A stretch of DNA of 64,000 bases. Source: Dryocola sp036489025. Lineage in GTDB: Bacteria > Pseudomonadota > Gammaproteobacteria > Enterobacterales > Enterobacteriaceae. The position numbers and the translations under genes were made by a program. Each line of letters starts with the position of its first letter. The first letter of the stretch is position 1. Below, one piece after another: positions 1 through 8,780 of this stretch. The stretch is taken from the NCBI GenBank assembly GCA_036489025.1, contig DASXGN010000036.1, positions 62,001 through 126,000 of the forward strand. The letters are read 5' to 3'. The notes under the pieces are model-generated. The model made no database searches, was not told where the DNA came from, and saw nothing but the letters and a program-made list of their open reading frames with translations.

Positions 1-2493
1 TTCGACGAAAACAACCGGCTGTTTGTCACCTCAAACTTTCAGCTTAGCCCGTCGAGGCTGCAACTTCCTGACGGCGTTAAACCCCCAAGCAGCCTGAGCG
101 TGTCCCGTAAAGGCGACGTCATTATTCTGCGCACGCCCATTATTTCCGAAAGATATTCACCGGATGAGTCAGAAGCCACCGATGCCAAGCCCGCAGGAAA
201 TACGCTCGGCTACGTGGCGATGGAGCTGGATCTGAAATCAGTGCGCCTGCAGCAATATCGCGAAATTTTCATCTCGACGATGATGATGCTGTTCTGCGTC
301 GGCATTGCGATGCTGTTCGCCTACCGGCTGATGCGCGACGTCACCAGCCCCATTCGCAATATGGTCAACACGGTGGACCGCATCCGTCGCGGCCAGCTCG
401 ACAGCCGCGTTGAGGGCCATATGCTCGGCGAGCTGGATATGCTGAAAAACGGCATTAACTCGATGGCGATGTCGCTGACCGCCTATCACGAAGAGATGCA
501 GCATAACGTCGACCAGGCCACGTCCGACCTGCGTGAAACTCTTGAGCAGATGGAAATCCAGAACGTTGAGCTGGATCTGGCCAAAAAGCGCGCCCAGGAA
601 GCCGCGCGCATTAAATCTGAATTCCTTGCCAATATGTCCCACGAGCTGCGCACGCCGCTCAACGGCGTGATTGGCTTCACGCGGCTGACGCTGAAAACCG
701 ATCTGAATCCAACCCAGCGCGACCACCTGCACACCATTGAACGCTCGGCAAATAACCTGCTGACCATCATTAACGACGTGCTGGACTTCTCCAAGCTCGA
801 AGCGGGCAAGCTTATCCTCGAAAGCATTCCTTTCCCGCTGCGCAGCACGCTGGATGAGGTGGTGATTTTACTGGCCCACGCGGCCCACGATAAAGGCCTT
901 GAGCTGACGCTTAATATTAAAAATGACGTGCCGGACAACGTCATTGGCGATCCGCTTCGCCTGCAGCAGGTCATTACCAACCTGGTCGGCAACGCCATCA
1001 AGTTTACCGAAAGCGGCAACATCGACGTGATGGTTGAGAAGCGCTCGCAGGGCAATAACAAAGTTCAGATTGAGATGCAGATCCACGACACCGGCATTGG
1101 CATTCCGGAGCGCGAGCAGTCGCGGCTCTTCCAGGCCTTTCGTCAGGCGGATGCCAGCATTTCCCGCCGCCACGGCGGAACGGGCCTCGGCCTGGTGATC
1201 ACCCAGAAACTGGTCAATGAAATGGGCGGCGATATTTCCTTCCACAGCCAGCCAAACCGCGGCTCGACGTTCTGGTTCCACGTCAATCTCGATCTTAACC
1301 CGAATGCCGTACTCGACGGCTATTCAACGGATAACCTGGTGGGCAAACGCATCGCCTACGTCGAGCCAAACGCCACGGCGGCGCAGAGCACGCTTAACCT
1401 GCTGGCCGACACGCCGCTGACCGTGGTTTACAGCCCGTCGTTTACCACGCTTCCGGACGAGCATTACGACATTCTGCTCATCGGCGTGCCGATTAATTTC
1501 ACCGACAGGCTGAGCATCGAAAATCCGCGTCTGGTGCGGGCGACTAAGATGACGGACTGTCTGATTATGGCCCTGCCGTGTCACGCGCAGGTCAGCGCCG
1601 AATCCCTGAAAAAGGACGGCGTTGCCGCCTGCCTGCTCAAGCCCATCACCTCAACACGTCTTTTGCCGCTGCTGGCAGACCGCACGTTCAGTAAATCCTC
1701 CACGCTGGCCGCCAGCGGGCAAAGCGGGAAGCTGCCGATGACCGTCGTGGCCGTGGACGATAACCCGGCCAACCTGAAGCTGATTGGCGCGCTGCTGGAA
1801 GACCAGGTAGAAAACGTTGTCCTGTGCGAAAGCGGCCTGCAGGCCATCGACCGGGCCAAGCAGATGCAGATAGACATTATCCTGATGGATATTCAGATGC
1901 CGGACATGGACGGGATCAGGGCCTGCGAGCTGATTCGCCAGCTGCCGCATCATCAGCAAACGCCGATTATTGCCGTGACGGCGCACGCCATGGCGGGGCA
2001 AAAAGAGAAGCTGCTCAGCGCGGGGATGAACGATTACCTGGCCAAGCCAATCGAAGAACAAAAGCTGCATAACCTGCTGACGCGCTACCAGCCTGGCGCG
2101 ATTGTCGCAGCGCTTCCTCACCACGCGGAGCCTGCCACGCCTGCGGAAAATAAAAATTCGACGCTCGATTGGGCGCTAGCCCTGCGCCAGGCCGCCAATA
2201 AGTCGGATCTGGCCCGGGATATGCTGCAAATGCTGCTGGCTTTCCTGCCGGAGGTGCGTAATACCGTTGAGGAACAGCTGGTGGGCGAAAACCCGGAAGG
2301 GCTGCTGGAAATCATCCACAAACTGCACGGCAGCTGTAGCTACAGCGGCGTGCCGCGGCTAAAAAACCTGTGCATGACGCTGGAACATGAAATGCGCAGC
2401 GGCGTCGCCCCGCAGGAGCTGGAACCGGAGTTGCTTGAGCTGCTGGATGAGATGGACAACGTCTCGAAGGAAGCGCAGAAAATATTGCAGTAG
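1..2493 (+). CDS. barA: BarA hybrid sensor histidine kinase, 3' part
   Basis: Inner-membrane hybrid kinase that phosphorylates the response regulator UvrY and so drives csrB transcription. The reading frame is open from base 1, so the N-terminus lies outside the window. A membrane segment (about 265-325) and a HAMP linker come first. The histidine kinase core has NMSHELRTP with the phospho-accepting His at 640-642. ATPase boxes follow (N box near 990, DTGIGIPE near 1090, GGTGLGLV near 1180). A receiver domain has its acceptor Asp at 1888-1890 in LMDIQMPDMDG and the conserved Lys in YLAKPI. A C-terminal HPt domain has His at 2317-2319 in HKLHGS. All phosphorelay residues are present. Identity is very sure; the gene is partial only because of the window edge. 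Confidence 0.97.
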   Translation, partial: FDENNRLFVTSNFQLSPSRLQLPDGVKPPSSLSVSRKGDVIILRTPIISERYSPDESEATDAKPAGNTLGYVAMELDLKSVRLQQYREIFISTMMMLFCVGIAMLFAYRLMRDVTSPIRNMVNTVDRIRRGQLDSRVEGHMLGELDMLKNGINSMAMSLTAYHEEMQHNVDQATSDLRETLEQMEIQNVELDLAKKRAQEAARIKSEFLANMSHELRTPLNGVIGFTRLTLKTDLNPTQRDHLHTIERSANNLLTIINDVLDFSKLEAGKLILESIPFPLRSTLDEVVILLAHAAHDKGLELTLNIKNDVPDNVIGDPLRLQQVITNLVGNAIKFTESGNIDVMVEKRSQGNNKVQIEMQIHDTGIGIPEREQSRLFQAFRQADASISRRHGGTGLGLVITQKLVNEMGGDISFHSQPNRGSTFWFHVNLDLNPNAVLDGYSTDNLVGKRIAYVEPNATAAQSTLNLLADTPLTVVYSPSFTTLPDEHYDILLIGVPINFTDRLSIENPRLVRATKMTDCLIMALPCHAQVSAESLKKDGVAACLLKPITSTRLLPLLADRTFSKSSTLAASGQSGKLPMTVVAVDDNPANLKLIGALLEDQVENVVLCESGLQAIDRAKQMQIDIILMDIQMPDMDGIRACELIRQLPHHQQTPIIAVTAHAMAGQKEKLLSAGMNDYLAKPIEEQKLHNLLTRYQPGAIVAALPHHAEPATPAENKNSTLDWALALRQAANKSDLARDMLQMLLAFLPEVRNTVEEQLVGENPEGLLEIIHKLHGSCSYSGVPRLKNLCMTLEHEMRSGVAPQELEPELLELLDEMDNVSKEAQKILQ

Positions 2494-2514
2494 CGGCCAT
2501 CCGCCATTTTGGTT

Positions 2515-2550
2515 CACGGGTCGGGTAGCGCTTAGCCTGCCCGGCCCGTG
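2515..2550. terminator. Hairpin between convergent barA and ramR
   Basis: An inverted repeat with CACGGG/CCCGTG outer arms and CGGG/CCCG inner arms sits in the 61-bp gap between the barA and ramR stop codons. There is no clear U-tract on either strand, so a terminator role is inferred only from position. Confidence 0.4.
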
Positions 2551-2554
2551 AATA

Positions 2555-3127
2555 TCACCCCTTAGTCATTGCCCGCCACATGATTTCAAATCCGGCAGTT
2601 TTATAATTTCCCGCCTCTTCAGGTTCGCGCGAGGCAAACTCGGTCGTTGTTTCCGCCAGCGAAAAGAAAATGGCGTCGGCAAAGGCCGACTGCCCGCAGG
2701 AGAAAAACTCGCTGGTAATGCAGGCTTCAGCCAGCTCGTGCAGCTCCGGGTAAAGCAGCTCGGCCCGCCGCTGAGTTTCTTCAGTAATTTTGTCGGACAC
2801 CGCCAGCTGGCGCATCGCTTTACTGGCGGCGGGCTGGATTAATCCCCAGTCAATAAAACCGCTCCAGACCGTACGCGCCCGCTCTTTCACCGAAGCGCCC
2901 GGCCGGTAATTCTCCATCATCGTTTTGCCGAGGCTGGTTTTCAGATGCAGATACAGCTCGTTGAGCAGCTCATCTTTGGTGGCGAAATAGCGGAACAGCG
3001 TCCCCTCAGCGACCCCGGCTTTTTTGGCAATCAGCGACGTTGCCGCGCCCAGCCCTAATTCGGCCACCGCCACTTTTGCCGCTTCGAGAAGGGCTAACCG
3101 TTTATCTTCGCTTTTTGGACGAGCCAC
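2555..3127 (-). CDS. ramR: TetR-family repressor RamR
   Basis: 190-aa TetR-family regulator. The N-terminal helix-turn-helix (about residues 8-50, with AGVAEGTLFRYFATKDELLNELYLHLK) is very similar to RamR of Klebsiella and Salmonella. The C-terminal ligand domain includes MRQLAVSDKITEET and LAETTTEFA. In those species RamR represses ramA, and loss of RamR raises AcrAB-TolC efflux. The start is GTG, preceded by a good ribosome site (GAGGAAAT). It is divergent from romA-ramA with a 150-183 bp gap that contains a matching palindrome. The name rests on sequence resemblance plus the diagnostic ramR-romA-ramA layout. Confidence 0.88.
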   Translation of the reverse strand: MARPKSEDKRLALLEAAKVAVAELGLGAATSLIAKKAGVAEGTLFRYFATKDELLNELYLHLKTSLGKTMMENYRPGASVKERARTVWSGFIDWGLIQPAASKAMRQLAVSDKITEETQRRAELLYPELHELAEACITSEFFSCGQSAFADAIFFSLAETTTEFASREPEEAGNYKTAGFEIMWRAMTKG

Positions 3128-3247
3128 ATTTCCTCACAGTTCTAACGTTTTATCTCAAAATTAAACCATGTTATCCCGCAAATGGACAACCATACTGCCA
3201 GCCAGGGATTTTACAGTTTTACCTACATTTAGCTGACAAAAATGTGA

Positions 3248-3288
3248 TTGACGCCGGGCTTTTGATTTCTATAATGAGTGTTCACTCA
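3248..3288 (+). promoter_or_regulatory. romA-ramA promoter with RamR-type operator
   Basis: A near-consensus sigma-70 promoter is visible: TTGACG (3248-3253), a 16-bp spacer, and TATAAT (3270-3275). The perfect inverted repeat TGAGTG-TT-CACTCA (3275-3288) overlaps the -10 end and the expected start point near 3282. RamR sites in Salmonella carry an ATGAGTG half-site, which is also present here. A repressor bound here would block polymerase. The assignment to RamR is inferred. Confidence 0.75.
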
Positions 3289-3310
3289 CTCAATGACAAG
3301 TTCATTCCCC

Positions 3311-4450
3311 ATGGCGCTGTCGCAGCCCGGTCGCAAATCGGTCAAATTACTCATTCTGGTGGTCATCATGTTAGCAGGCAGTATTAGCGGTTTAGCCAAA
3401 CTCTTCTCGATGACCGAGTTCGGCAGGTTGCCCGAAGGACAGCGTCTCGAAAGGATTCAGGCCTCGCCAAACTGGCGCGACGGTAAATTTGTCAACGAAA
3501 CCGATACGCCGATGTACACCAACGGCAAAAACTTTTTCTCGGTTCTGTGGGAATTCTTCTTCGTTAAACATCGGGATACCAAGCCCGATCGCGCCCTGCC
3601 GATGGTTAAAACCGATCTCAAACGGCTGCATGCGGATGAAGATCTGGCCGTCTGGCTCGGTCATTCATCATGGTTTATCCAGGCCAGCGGTCACAAAATC
3701 CTCATCGACCCGGTGTTCAGCAGCTACGCCGCGCCGTTTTCTTTTATGAATAAGGCCTTTGCCGGGGAATACCCGTGGCAGGCGGCGGATATGCCGGAGA
3801 TCGATTACCTGATTATTTCCCACGATCACTGGGATCATCTTGATTACCCGACGCTGATGGCGCTCAAGCCCAAAGTGAAGCAGATCGTCACCGCGCTGGG
3901 CGTGGGTTCGCATCTGGAAGCCTGGGGTTTTGCCCCGGAAATGATTCATGAAATGGACTGGCATGAAAGCCTGGAGGCCGGGAATGACCTGATGATTCAC
4001 GCCCTCCCCGCCCGCCATTTTTCCGGCCGCGGCATGACCGGCAACAAAACGCTGTGGGCAAGCTTCATGCTTGTCACCCCGAATCGCAAAATCTTCTACA
4101 GCGGCGATACGGGCTACGGCCCGCACTTCAAAAAGATTGGCGAACAGTTTGGCCCGGTGGACTTCGCCATCATGGAAAACGGCCAGTACGACCCGGCCTG
4201 GCAAAACATTCACATGCTGCCGGAAGAAACGGCCAGGGCCTCCGCAGAGTTGAATGCCAAAGTGATTCTCCCCGGACACGCCGGACGCTTTTCCATGTCC
4301 AATCACACCTGGTACGACCCTTACCAACGCATTGCGGCGGCCAGCCACAGCCAACCTTATCGGCTCCTGACGCCGGGGATAGGACAAGTGGTGGCCTTCG
4401 CCGATCCGAGCCAGCGCTTTAGCGCCTGGTGGCAAACAAGCGCCGATTAA
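3311..4450 (+). CDS. romA: RomA, membrane-anchored MBL-fold hydrolase
   Basis: 379-aa metallo-beta-lactamase-fold protein. An N-terminal hydrophobic segment (about residues 10-30, KLLILVVIMLAG) probably anchors it in the inner membrane. The zinc motif HDHWDHLD and later metal-ligand motifs (SGDTGYG, LPGHAGRF) are present, so the hydrolase site looks intact. The physiological substrate of RomA is not known; the family includes NAPE-PLD and UlaG-like enzymes. It is first in a two-gene operon with ramA, which starts 32 bp later. An in-frame GTG at 3278 lies inside the promoter/operator and is upstream of the predicted transcript start, so I chose ATG 3311. ATG 3293 is also possible. Neither has a good Shine-Dalgarno. 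Confidence 0.85.
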   Translation: MALSQPGRKSVKLLILVVIMLAGSISGLAKLFSMTEFGRLPEGQRLERIQASPNWRDGKFVNETDTPMYTNGKNFFSVLWEFFFVKHRDTKPDRALPMVKTDLKRLHADEDLAVWLGHSSWFIQASGHKILIDPVFSSYAAPFSFMNKAFAGEYPWQAADMPEIDYLIISHDHWDHLDYPTLMALKPKVKQIVTALGVGSHLEAWGFAPEMIHEMDWHESLEAGNDLMIHALPARHFSGRGMTGNKTLWASFMLVTPNRKIFYSGDTGYGPHFKKIGEQFGPVDFAIMENGQYDPAWQNIHMLPEETARASAELNAKVILPGHAGRFSMSNHTWYDPYQRIAAASHSQPYRLLTPGIGQVVAFADPSQRFSAWWQTSAD

Positions 4451-4482
4451 CGGCAGACGTATTCATAAGAAAAGGAGGAACT

Positions 4483-4824
4483 ATGTCCATGCCAGCCTAC
4501 TTCATGGAATCCCTGATTGAATGGATTGAAGACAATATGGATAAGCCGCTCAGAATAGAAGATGTCGCCCGGCATTCCGGCTATTCCAAATGGTATTTGC
4601 AAAGGATGTTTACCAGCACCACCGGCAAAAGCATGGGCACCTTTATCCGGGACAGAAAGCTGATGCTTGCCGCCGAAGATCTGCTGACCACCGACGACAG
4701 AATAGTTGAGATTTCGGAGCGGTTAGGATTCGATTCGCAGCAGTCGTTTACGCGAATCTTTGGCAAGAAATACAATATTTCGCCTTCGGCATACCGCAAA
4801 CAGCACGTCAGAAGAGTCGCCTGA
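4483..4824 (+). CDS. ramA: RamA, AraC-family MarA/SoxS-type activator
   Basis: 113-aa protein that is a single AraC/XylS DNA-binding domain with two helix-turn-helix units (HSGYSKWYLQRMF and RLGFDSQQSFTRIF) and no ligand domain, as in MarA, SoxS, Rob and RamA. Such proteins activate marbox promoters (acrAB, tolC, micF) and give multidrug tolerance when overproduced. The start is set by a perfect ribosome site, AAGGAGGAACT, just before ATG. The sequence differs noticeably from Klebsiella RamA and shares features with SoxS and MarA. The name therefore depends on the ramR-romA context. It is followed by a strong hairpin. Confidence 0.82.
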   Translation: MSMPAYFMESLIEWIEDNMDKPLRIEDVARHSGYSKWYLQRMFTSTTGKSMGTFIRDRKLMLAAEDLLTTDDRIVEISERLGFDSQQSFTRIFGKKYNISPSAYRKQHVRRVA

Positions 4825-4825
4825 G

Positions 4826-4863
4826 ACTCAACTCCCGACGCACCTGCGGGAGTTGAGTTTTAT
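4826..4863 (+). terminator. Terminator of romA-ramA
   Basis: 12-bp stem ACTCAACTCCCG / CGGGAGTTGAGT with a short loop, followed by TTTTAT. It sits between the convergent ends of ramA and garK and may also stop garK transcription, though the minus strand has no U-tract. Confidence 0.85.
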
Positions 4864-4864
4864 A

Positions 4865-6007
4865 TCAGGAAAGCGAGCGCCCGATAGCAAGCGTGGCGGC
4901 AATATTGCGCGCGGCGCGGCACAGGTTATCTCCGGCATCCTCCAGCGCTTCTTCAAGCGTACAGATGGTGTAAAGCACGCTGAAAACGGCGTCCACGCCG
5001 TGATCGTGCACTACGCCAACGTCTTTTGTCAGGCTGCCCGCAATGCCAATCACCGGTTTGTCGTAACGCTTCGCCACCCGTGCCACGCCCACCGGCACCT
5101 TGCCGTGAATGCTTTGGCTGTCGAGACGCCCTTCTCCAGTGATCACTAAATCGGCATCGCGCACCAGCTCATCGAGCCCGAGCGCTTCGGTAACGATTTC
5201 GATACCCTGGCGCAGTTCCGCGCCGCAAAAAGCGTACAGCGCAGCGCCCATGCCGCCCGCCGCACCGCCTCCGGCCATCTTCAGAACATCAATACCCAGG
5301 TCGCGCGCGATAATTTTAGCGTAATGTTCCAGCGCTCGATCCAGCTGGGCGACCATTTCCGGCGTCGCACCTTTTTGCGGCCCGAAGACTGCGGACGCCC
5401 CATCTTTGCCGGTCAGCGGGTTGGTTACGTCGCAGGCCACTTCTATTCGGCAATCCGGCAAGCGCGCATCAAGCCCGTCGATGTTAATACTGGCCAGCCT
5501 TTCAAGCTCGCGCCCGCCGTATCCCAGCGGCTCACCTTTTTCATCCAGCAGCTCCGCACCCAGCGCCTGCACCATGCCAACGCCGCCGTCGTTCGTAGCG
5601 CTGCCGCCGATGCCGATAATAATGTGTTTCACGCCGCCGTCGAGCGCGTGGCGAATCAGCTCGCCCGTGCCCCACGAAGTGGTCAGCAGAGGATTACGCT
5701 GAGCTGCCGGGACCCGCTCCAGCCCGCTGGCAGCCGCCATTTCGATGAAGGCGCATTGCCCGTCGCCGGAAAGGCCGTAAAAAGCCGCCACCGGTTTACC
5801 AAGCGGCCCCGTCACGGTGATATCAACCCTGCTCCCTTCCGTAGCGGCAACCATCGCCTCGACGGTGCCTTCTCCGCCGTCCGCTACGGGTAGCTTCACA
5901 TAGCGGGCATCCGGGAAAATCTCCCTGAAGCCCGCCTCTATCTGCGTCGCGACCTCAAGAGCGCTGAGGCTCTCTTTATAAGAGTCTGGTGCGATTACAA
6001 TTTTCAT
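4865..6007 (-). CDS. garK: Glycerate 2-kinase GarK
   Basis: 380-aa glycerate kinase (GarK/GlxK family). It phosphorylates D-glycerate, the end product of D-glucarate and D-galactarate breakdown, to 2-phosphoglycerate. The N-terminus MKIVIAPDSYKESLSALEVA and GGGAAGGMGAAL near residue 250 are typical, and length is normal. It follows gudD on the same strand with a 62-bp gap, so it is probably the last gene of the glucarate operon. In E. coli garK belongs to garPLRK elsewhere, so this linkage differs. GlxK-type paralogues are close, and garK is the better call because of the pathway context. Confidence 0.9.
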   Translation of the reverse strand: MKIVIAPDSYKESLSALEVATQIEAGFREIFPDARYVKLPVADGGEGTVEAMVAATEGSRVDITVTGPLGKPVAAFYGLSGDGQCAFIEMAAASGLERVPAAQRNPLLTTSWGTGELIRHALDGGVKHIIIGIGGSATNDGGVGMVQALGAELLDEKGEPLGYGGRELERLASINIDGLDARLPDCRIEVACDVTNPLTGKDGASAVFGPQKGATPEMVAQLDRALEHYAKIIARDLGIDVLKMAGGGAAGGMGAALYAFCGAELRQGIEIVTEALGLDELVRDADLVITGEGRLDSQSIHGKVPVGVARVAKRYDKPVIGIAGSLTKDVGVVHDHGVDAVFSVLYTICTLEEALEDAGDNLCRAARNIAATLAIGRSLS

Positions 6008-6069
6008 ATGCCGTCCGTCGCGATGTGGGATTGCCGTGTTGAACGGTGCCCGCAGGCACCGCTGACCGC

Positions 6070-7410
6070 CTAACGCACCATGCAGGGGCGTTTGTTATCA
6101 AAAGTCCATTCCGGAATAAGATACTGCATTGCCATGGCGTCATCCCGTGCGCCAAGCCCATGTTTTTGATAAAGCTCGTGGGCTTTCATCACTTCGTCCA
6201 TGTCCAGCTCCACGCCCAGACCTGGCGTGGTCGGCACCTGCACCATCCCGCCCTTAATTTCGAACGGCTGTTTCGTCAGACGCTGGTTGCCTTCCTGCCA
6301 AATCCAGTGGGTGTCGATGGCGGTGATTTTGCCCGGTGCGGCGGCGGCCACGTGGGTAAACATCGCCAGCGAAATATCAAAGTGGTTATTGGAATGCGAT
6401 CCCCACGTGAGGCCAAAATCGTGGCACATCTGCGCCACGCGAACGGAGCCCTGCATGGTCCAGAAATGCGGGTCAGCCAGCGGAATATCCACGGACTGGA
6501 GCGAGAGCGTATGCCCCATTTGACGCCAGTCGGTGGCTATCATGTTGGTTGCCGTTGGCAGGCCCGTCGCCCGGCGGAATTCCGCCATCACTTCACGCCC
6601 GGAATAGCCCTGCTCGGCACCGCACGGATCCTCGGCATAGGCCAGCACACCGCGCAGCTGTTTGCCTAAGCCGATCGCTTCATTCAGCGACCACGCGCCG
6701 TTTGGATCGAGCGTAACGCGAGCCTGCGGGAAGCGTTTTGCCAGCGCGGTGACCGCCTCGGCCTCTTCACTTCCGGCCAGCACGCCGCCCTTAAGTTTAA
6801 AATCGTTAAAACCATATTTCTCATAAGCCGCTTCGGCGAGGCGCACCACGCTGTCCGGTGTCATCGCCTCTTCATGGCGGATGCGATACCAGTCGCATTT
6901 CTCATCCGGCTGGCTCTGATACGGCAGCGGAGTCTGCTGGCGGTTGCCCACGAAGAACAGATAGCCGAGCATTTCGACTTCGCTGCGCTGCTGTCCGTCA
7001 CCCAGCAGGCTGGCAACGTTCACGCCAAGGTGCTGTCCCAGCAGATCCAGAAGCGCGGCTTCAATACCGGTGACGACATGAATGGTGGTACGCAGATCGA
7101 AGGTTTGCAGACCTCGCCCACCCGAATCGCGGTCGGCAAATTTCTGGCGCACATCGTTGAGGATATTTTTGTACTCGCCGAGCGTTTTCCCCACCACCAG
7201 CGCGGCGGCGTCTTCCAGCGTCTGGCGGATTTTTTCTCCACCCGGAATTTCACCCACGCCGGTATGGCCGGAGTTGTCTTTAATCATCACGATATTGCGG
7301 GTGAAGAACGGGGCATGCGCGCCGCTTAAGTTCATCAGCATACTGTCGTGACCGGCGACGGGGATCACCTGCATGGAAGTGACTACCGGGGTCAAAGTTG
7401 AAGTGCTCAT
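6070..7410 (-). CDS. gudD: Glucarate dehydratase GudD
   Basis: 446-aa enolase-superfamily enzyme that dehydrates D-glucarate (and L-idarate) to 5-keto-4-deoxy-D-glucarate. The catalytic KLKGGVL strand (Lys pair region near residue 205), DPNGAW metal-ligand motif (near 235) and the His-containing SHSNNHFDI (near 340) are present. Length equals E. coli GudD. An AGGA ribosome site lies about 9 nt before ATG. It sits 29 bp after gudX in the gudP-gudX-gudD-garK array. Confidence 0.97.
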   Translation of the reverse strand: MSTSTLTPVVTSMQVIPVAGHDSMLMNLSGAHAPFFTRNIVMIKDNSGHTGVGEIPGGEKIRQTLEDAAALVVGKTLGEYKNILNDVRQKFADRDSGGRGLQTFDLRTTIHVVTGIEAALLDLLGQHLGVNVASLLGDGQQRSEVEMLGYLFFVGNRQQTPLPYQSQPDEKCDWYRIRHEEAMTPDSVVRLAEAAYEKYGFNDFKLKGGVLAGSEEAEAVTALAKRFPQARVTLDPNGAWSLNEAIGLGKQLRGVLAYAEDPCGAEQGYSGREVMAEFRRATGLPTATNMIATDWRQMGHTLSLQSVDIPLADPHFWTMQGSVRVAQMCHDFGLTWGSHSNNHFDISLAMFTHVAAAAPGKITAIDTHWIWQEGNQRLTKQPFEIKGGMVQVPTTPGLGVELDMDEVMKAHELYQKHGLGARDDAMAMQYLIPEWTFDNKRPCMVR

Positions 7411-7439
7411 CTTGTTAATTCCTTGTCGTCGAGAATGTC

Positions 7440-8780
7440 TTATCCGCGGCCAAAGGCCGGACGTTTACGATCGAACTGCCAGCCTGGCACCAGGTATTGC
7501 ATGGCGGCCGCGTCGTTGCGCGATCCGCCCGGCAGCGACTTATAGACTTCGTGCGCTTTTTGCACCTGCTCCCAGTCCAGCTCCACGCCCAGACCCGGCG
7601 CGTCGGGAACGGCAATCTTGCCGTCGACAATCTGCAAAGGTGACTTTGTCAGGCGCTGGTCGCCTTCCTGCCATATCCAGTGCGTGTCGATAGCCGTCGG
7701 TTTGCCCGGAGCCGCCGCGCCAACGTGGGTGAACATGGCCAGCGAAATATCGAAATGGTTATTTGAGTGGCAGCCCCAGGTCAGGCCCCAGTCATCGCAA
7801 AGCTGCGCCACGCGCACGGCCCCGCTCAGCGTCCAGAAGTGCGGGTCCGCCAGCGGAATATCGACCGCGTTAACCATTACCGCATGGTTCATTTCACGCC
7901 AGTTGGTGGCAATCATATTAGTGGCCACCGGCAAGCCGGTGGCGCGACGAAACTCCGCCATGATCTCGCGCCCGGAATAGCCCTGCTCCGCTCCGCACGG
8001 ATCTTCGGCGTAGCTCAGCACGTCGCCCATGCCTTTGCACAAAGCGATGGCCTCATCCAGCAGCCACGCGCCGTTCGGGTCGACGGTGATCCGCGCGTCC
8101 GGGAAACGCTTTTTCAGCTCGCGGGCCGCGTCCAGCTCCTGCTCGCCGGGCAATACGCCACCTTTGAGCTTGAAGTCTTTAAATCCGTAGCGATCCTGTG
8201 CAGCTTCAGCCAGCCGCACAATGGCCTGGCTGCTTAGCGCTTCCTGATGACGCAGTTCATACCAGTCGTGGCGGGCGTTTTTACCGTCCAGATACGGCAA
8301 ATCCGTTTTGCTGCGGTCGCCGATATAGAACAGGTAGCCGAGCACCGTCACCGCATCGCGCTGCTTGCCCGGCCCGAGAAGCTCGCACACCGGCACGTTC
8401 AGAGCTTTGCCCAGCAGGTCGAGAAGAGCGGCCTCAAGCGCCGCTACCGCGTTAACGCGCAGCTCAAAGGTCCAGGCGCCTTTGCCGAAGGTATCAAAAT
8501 CGGCCGACTGATTGCCCTTGTGGACCGTTTGCACCACGCGATTCATTCGCGCCACTTCCTGCCCCACAACCTGCGGAACAGCCTCGACGAGAGTTTGATA
8601 AATCACCTCGCCGCCCGGTGCTTCACCTACGCCGGTGTTGCCAGCGTTATCGGTCAGAACAACGATATTGCGGGTAAAATAAGCGCCGTGTGCGCCGCCA
8701 ATATTCAGCAGCATGCTGTCGTGTCCGGCCACCGGAATGACCTTCATATCGGTAATAATCGGGCTTGCCTGAGTATTCAT
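7440..8780 (-). CDS. gudX: Glucarate dehydratase-related protein GudX
   Basis: 446-aa paralogue of GudD in the enolase superfamily with the same KLKGGVL, DPNGAW and CHSNNHFDI landmarks. E. coli GudX has much lower glucarate dehydratase activity than GudD and its purpose is unsettled. Its start codon overlaps the gudP stop codon by one base (TAATG), implying translational coupling. GudD and GudX are best told apart by gene order here: the copy next to gudP is GudX, as in E. coli. Confidence 0.93.
   Translation of the reverse strand: MNTQASPIITDMKVIPVAGHDSMLLNIGGAHGAYFTRNIVVLTDNAGNTGVGEAPGGEVIYQTLVEAVPQVVGQEVARMNRVVQTVHKGNQSADFDTFGKGAWTFELRVNAVAALEAALLDLLGKALNVPVCELLGPGKQRDAVTVLGYLFYIGDRSKTDLPYLDGKNARHDWYELRHQEALSSQAIVRLAEAAQDRYGFKDFKLKGGVLPGEQELDAARELKKRFPDARITVDPNGAWLLDEAIALCKGMGDVLSYAEDPCGAEQGYSGREIMAEFRRATGLPVATNMIATNWREMNHAVMVNAVDIPLADPHFWTLSGAVRVAQLCDDWGLTWGCHSNNHFDISLAMFTHVGAAAPGKPTAIDTHWIWQEGDQRLTKSPLQIVDGKIAVPDAPGLGVELDWEQVQKAHEVYKSLPGGSRNDAAAMQYLVPGWQFDRKRPAFGRG

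Noticed and set aside
3278..3310. GTG start for romA
   Set aside because: It lies inside the operator and upstream of the predicted transcription start.
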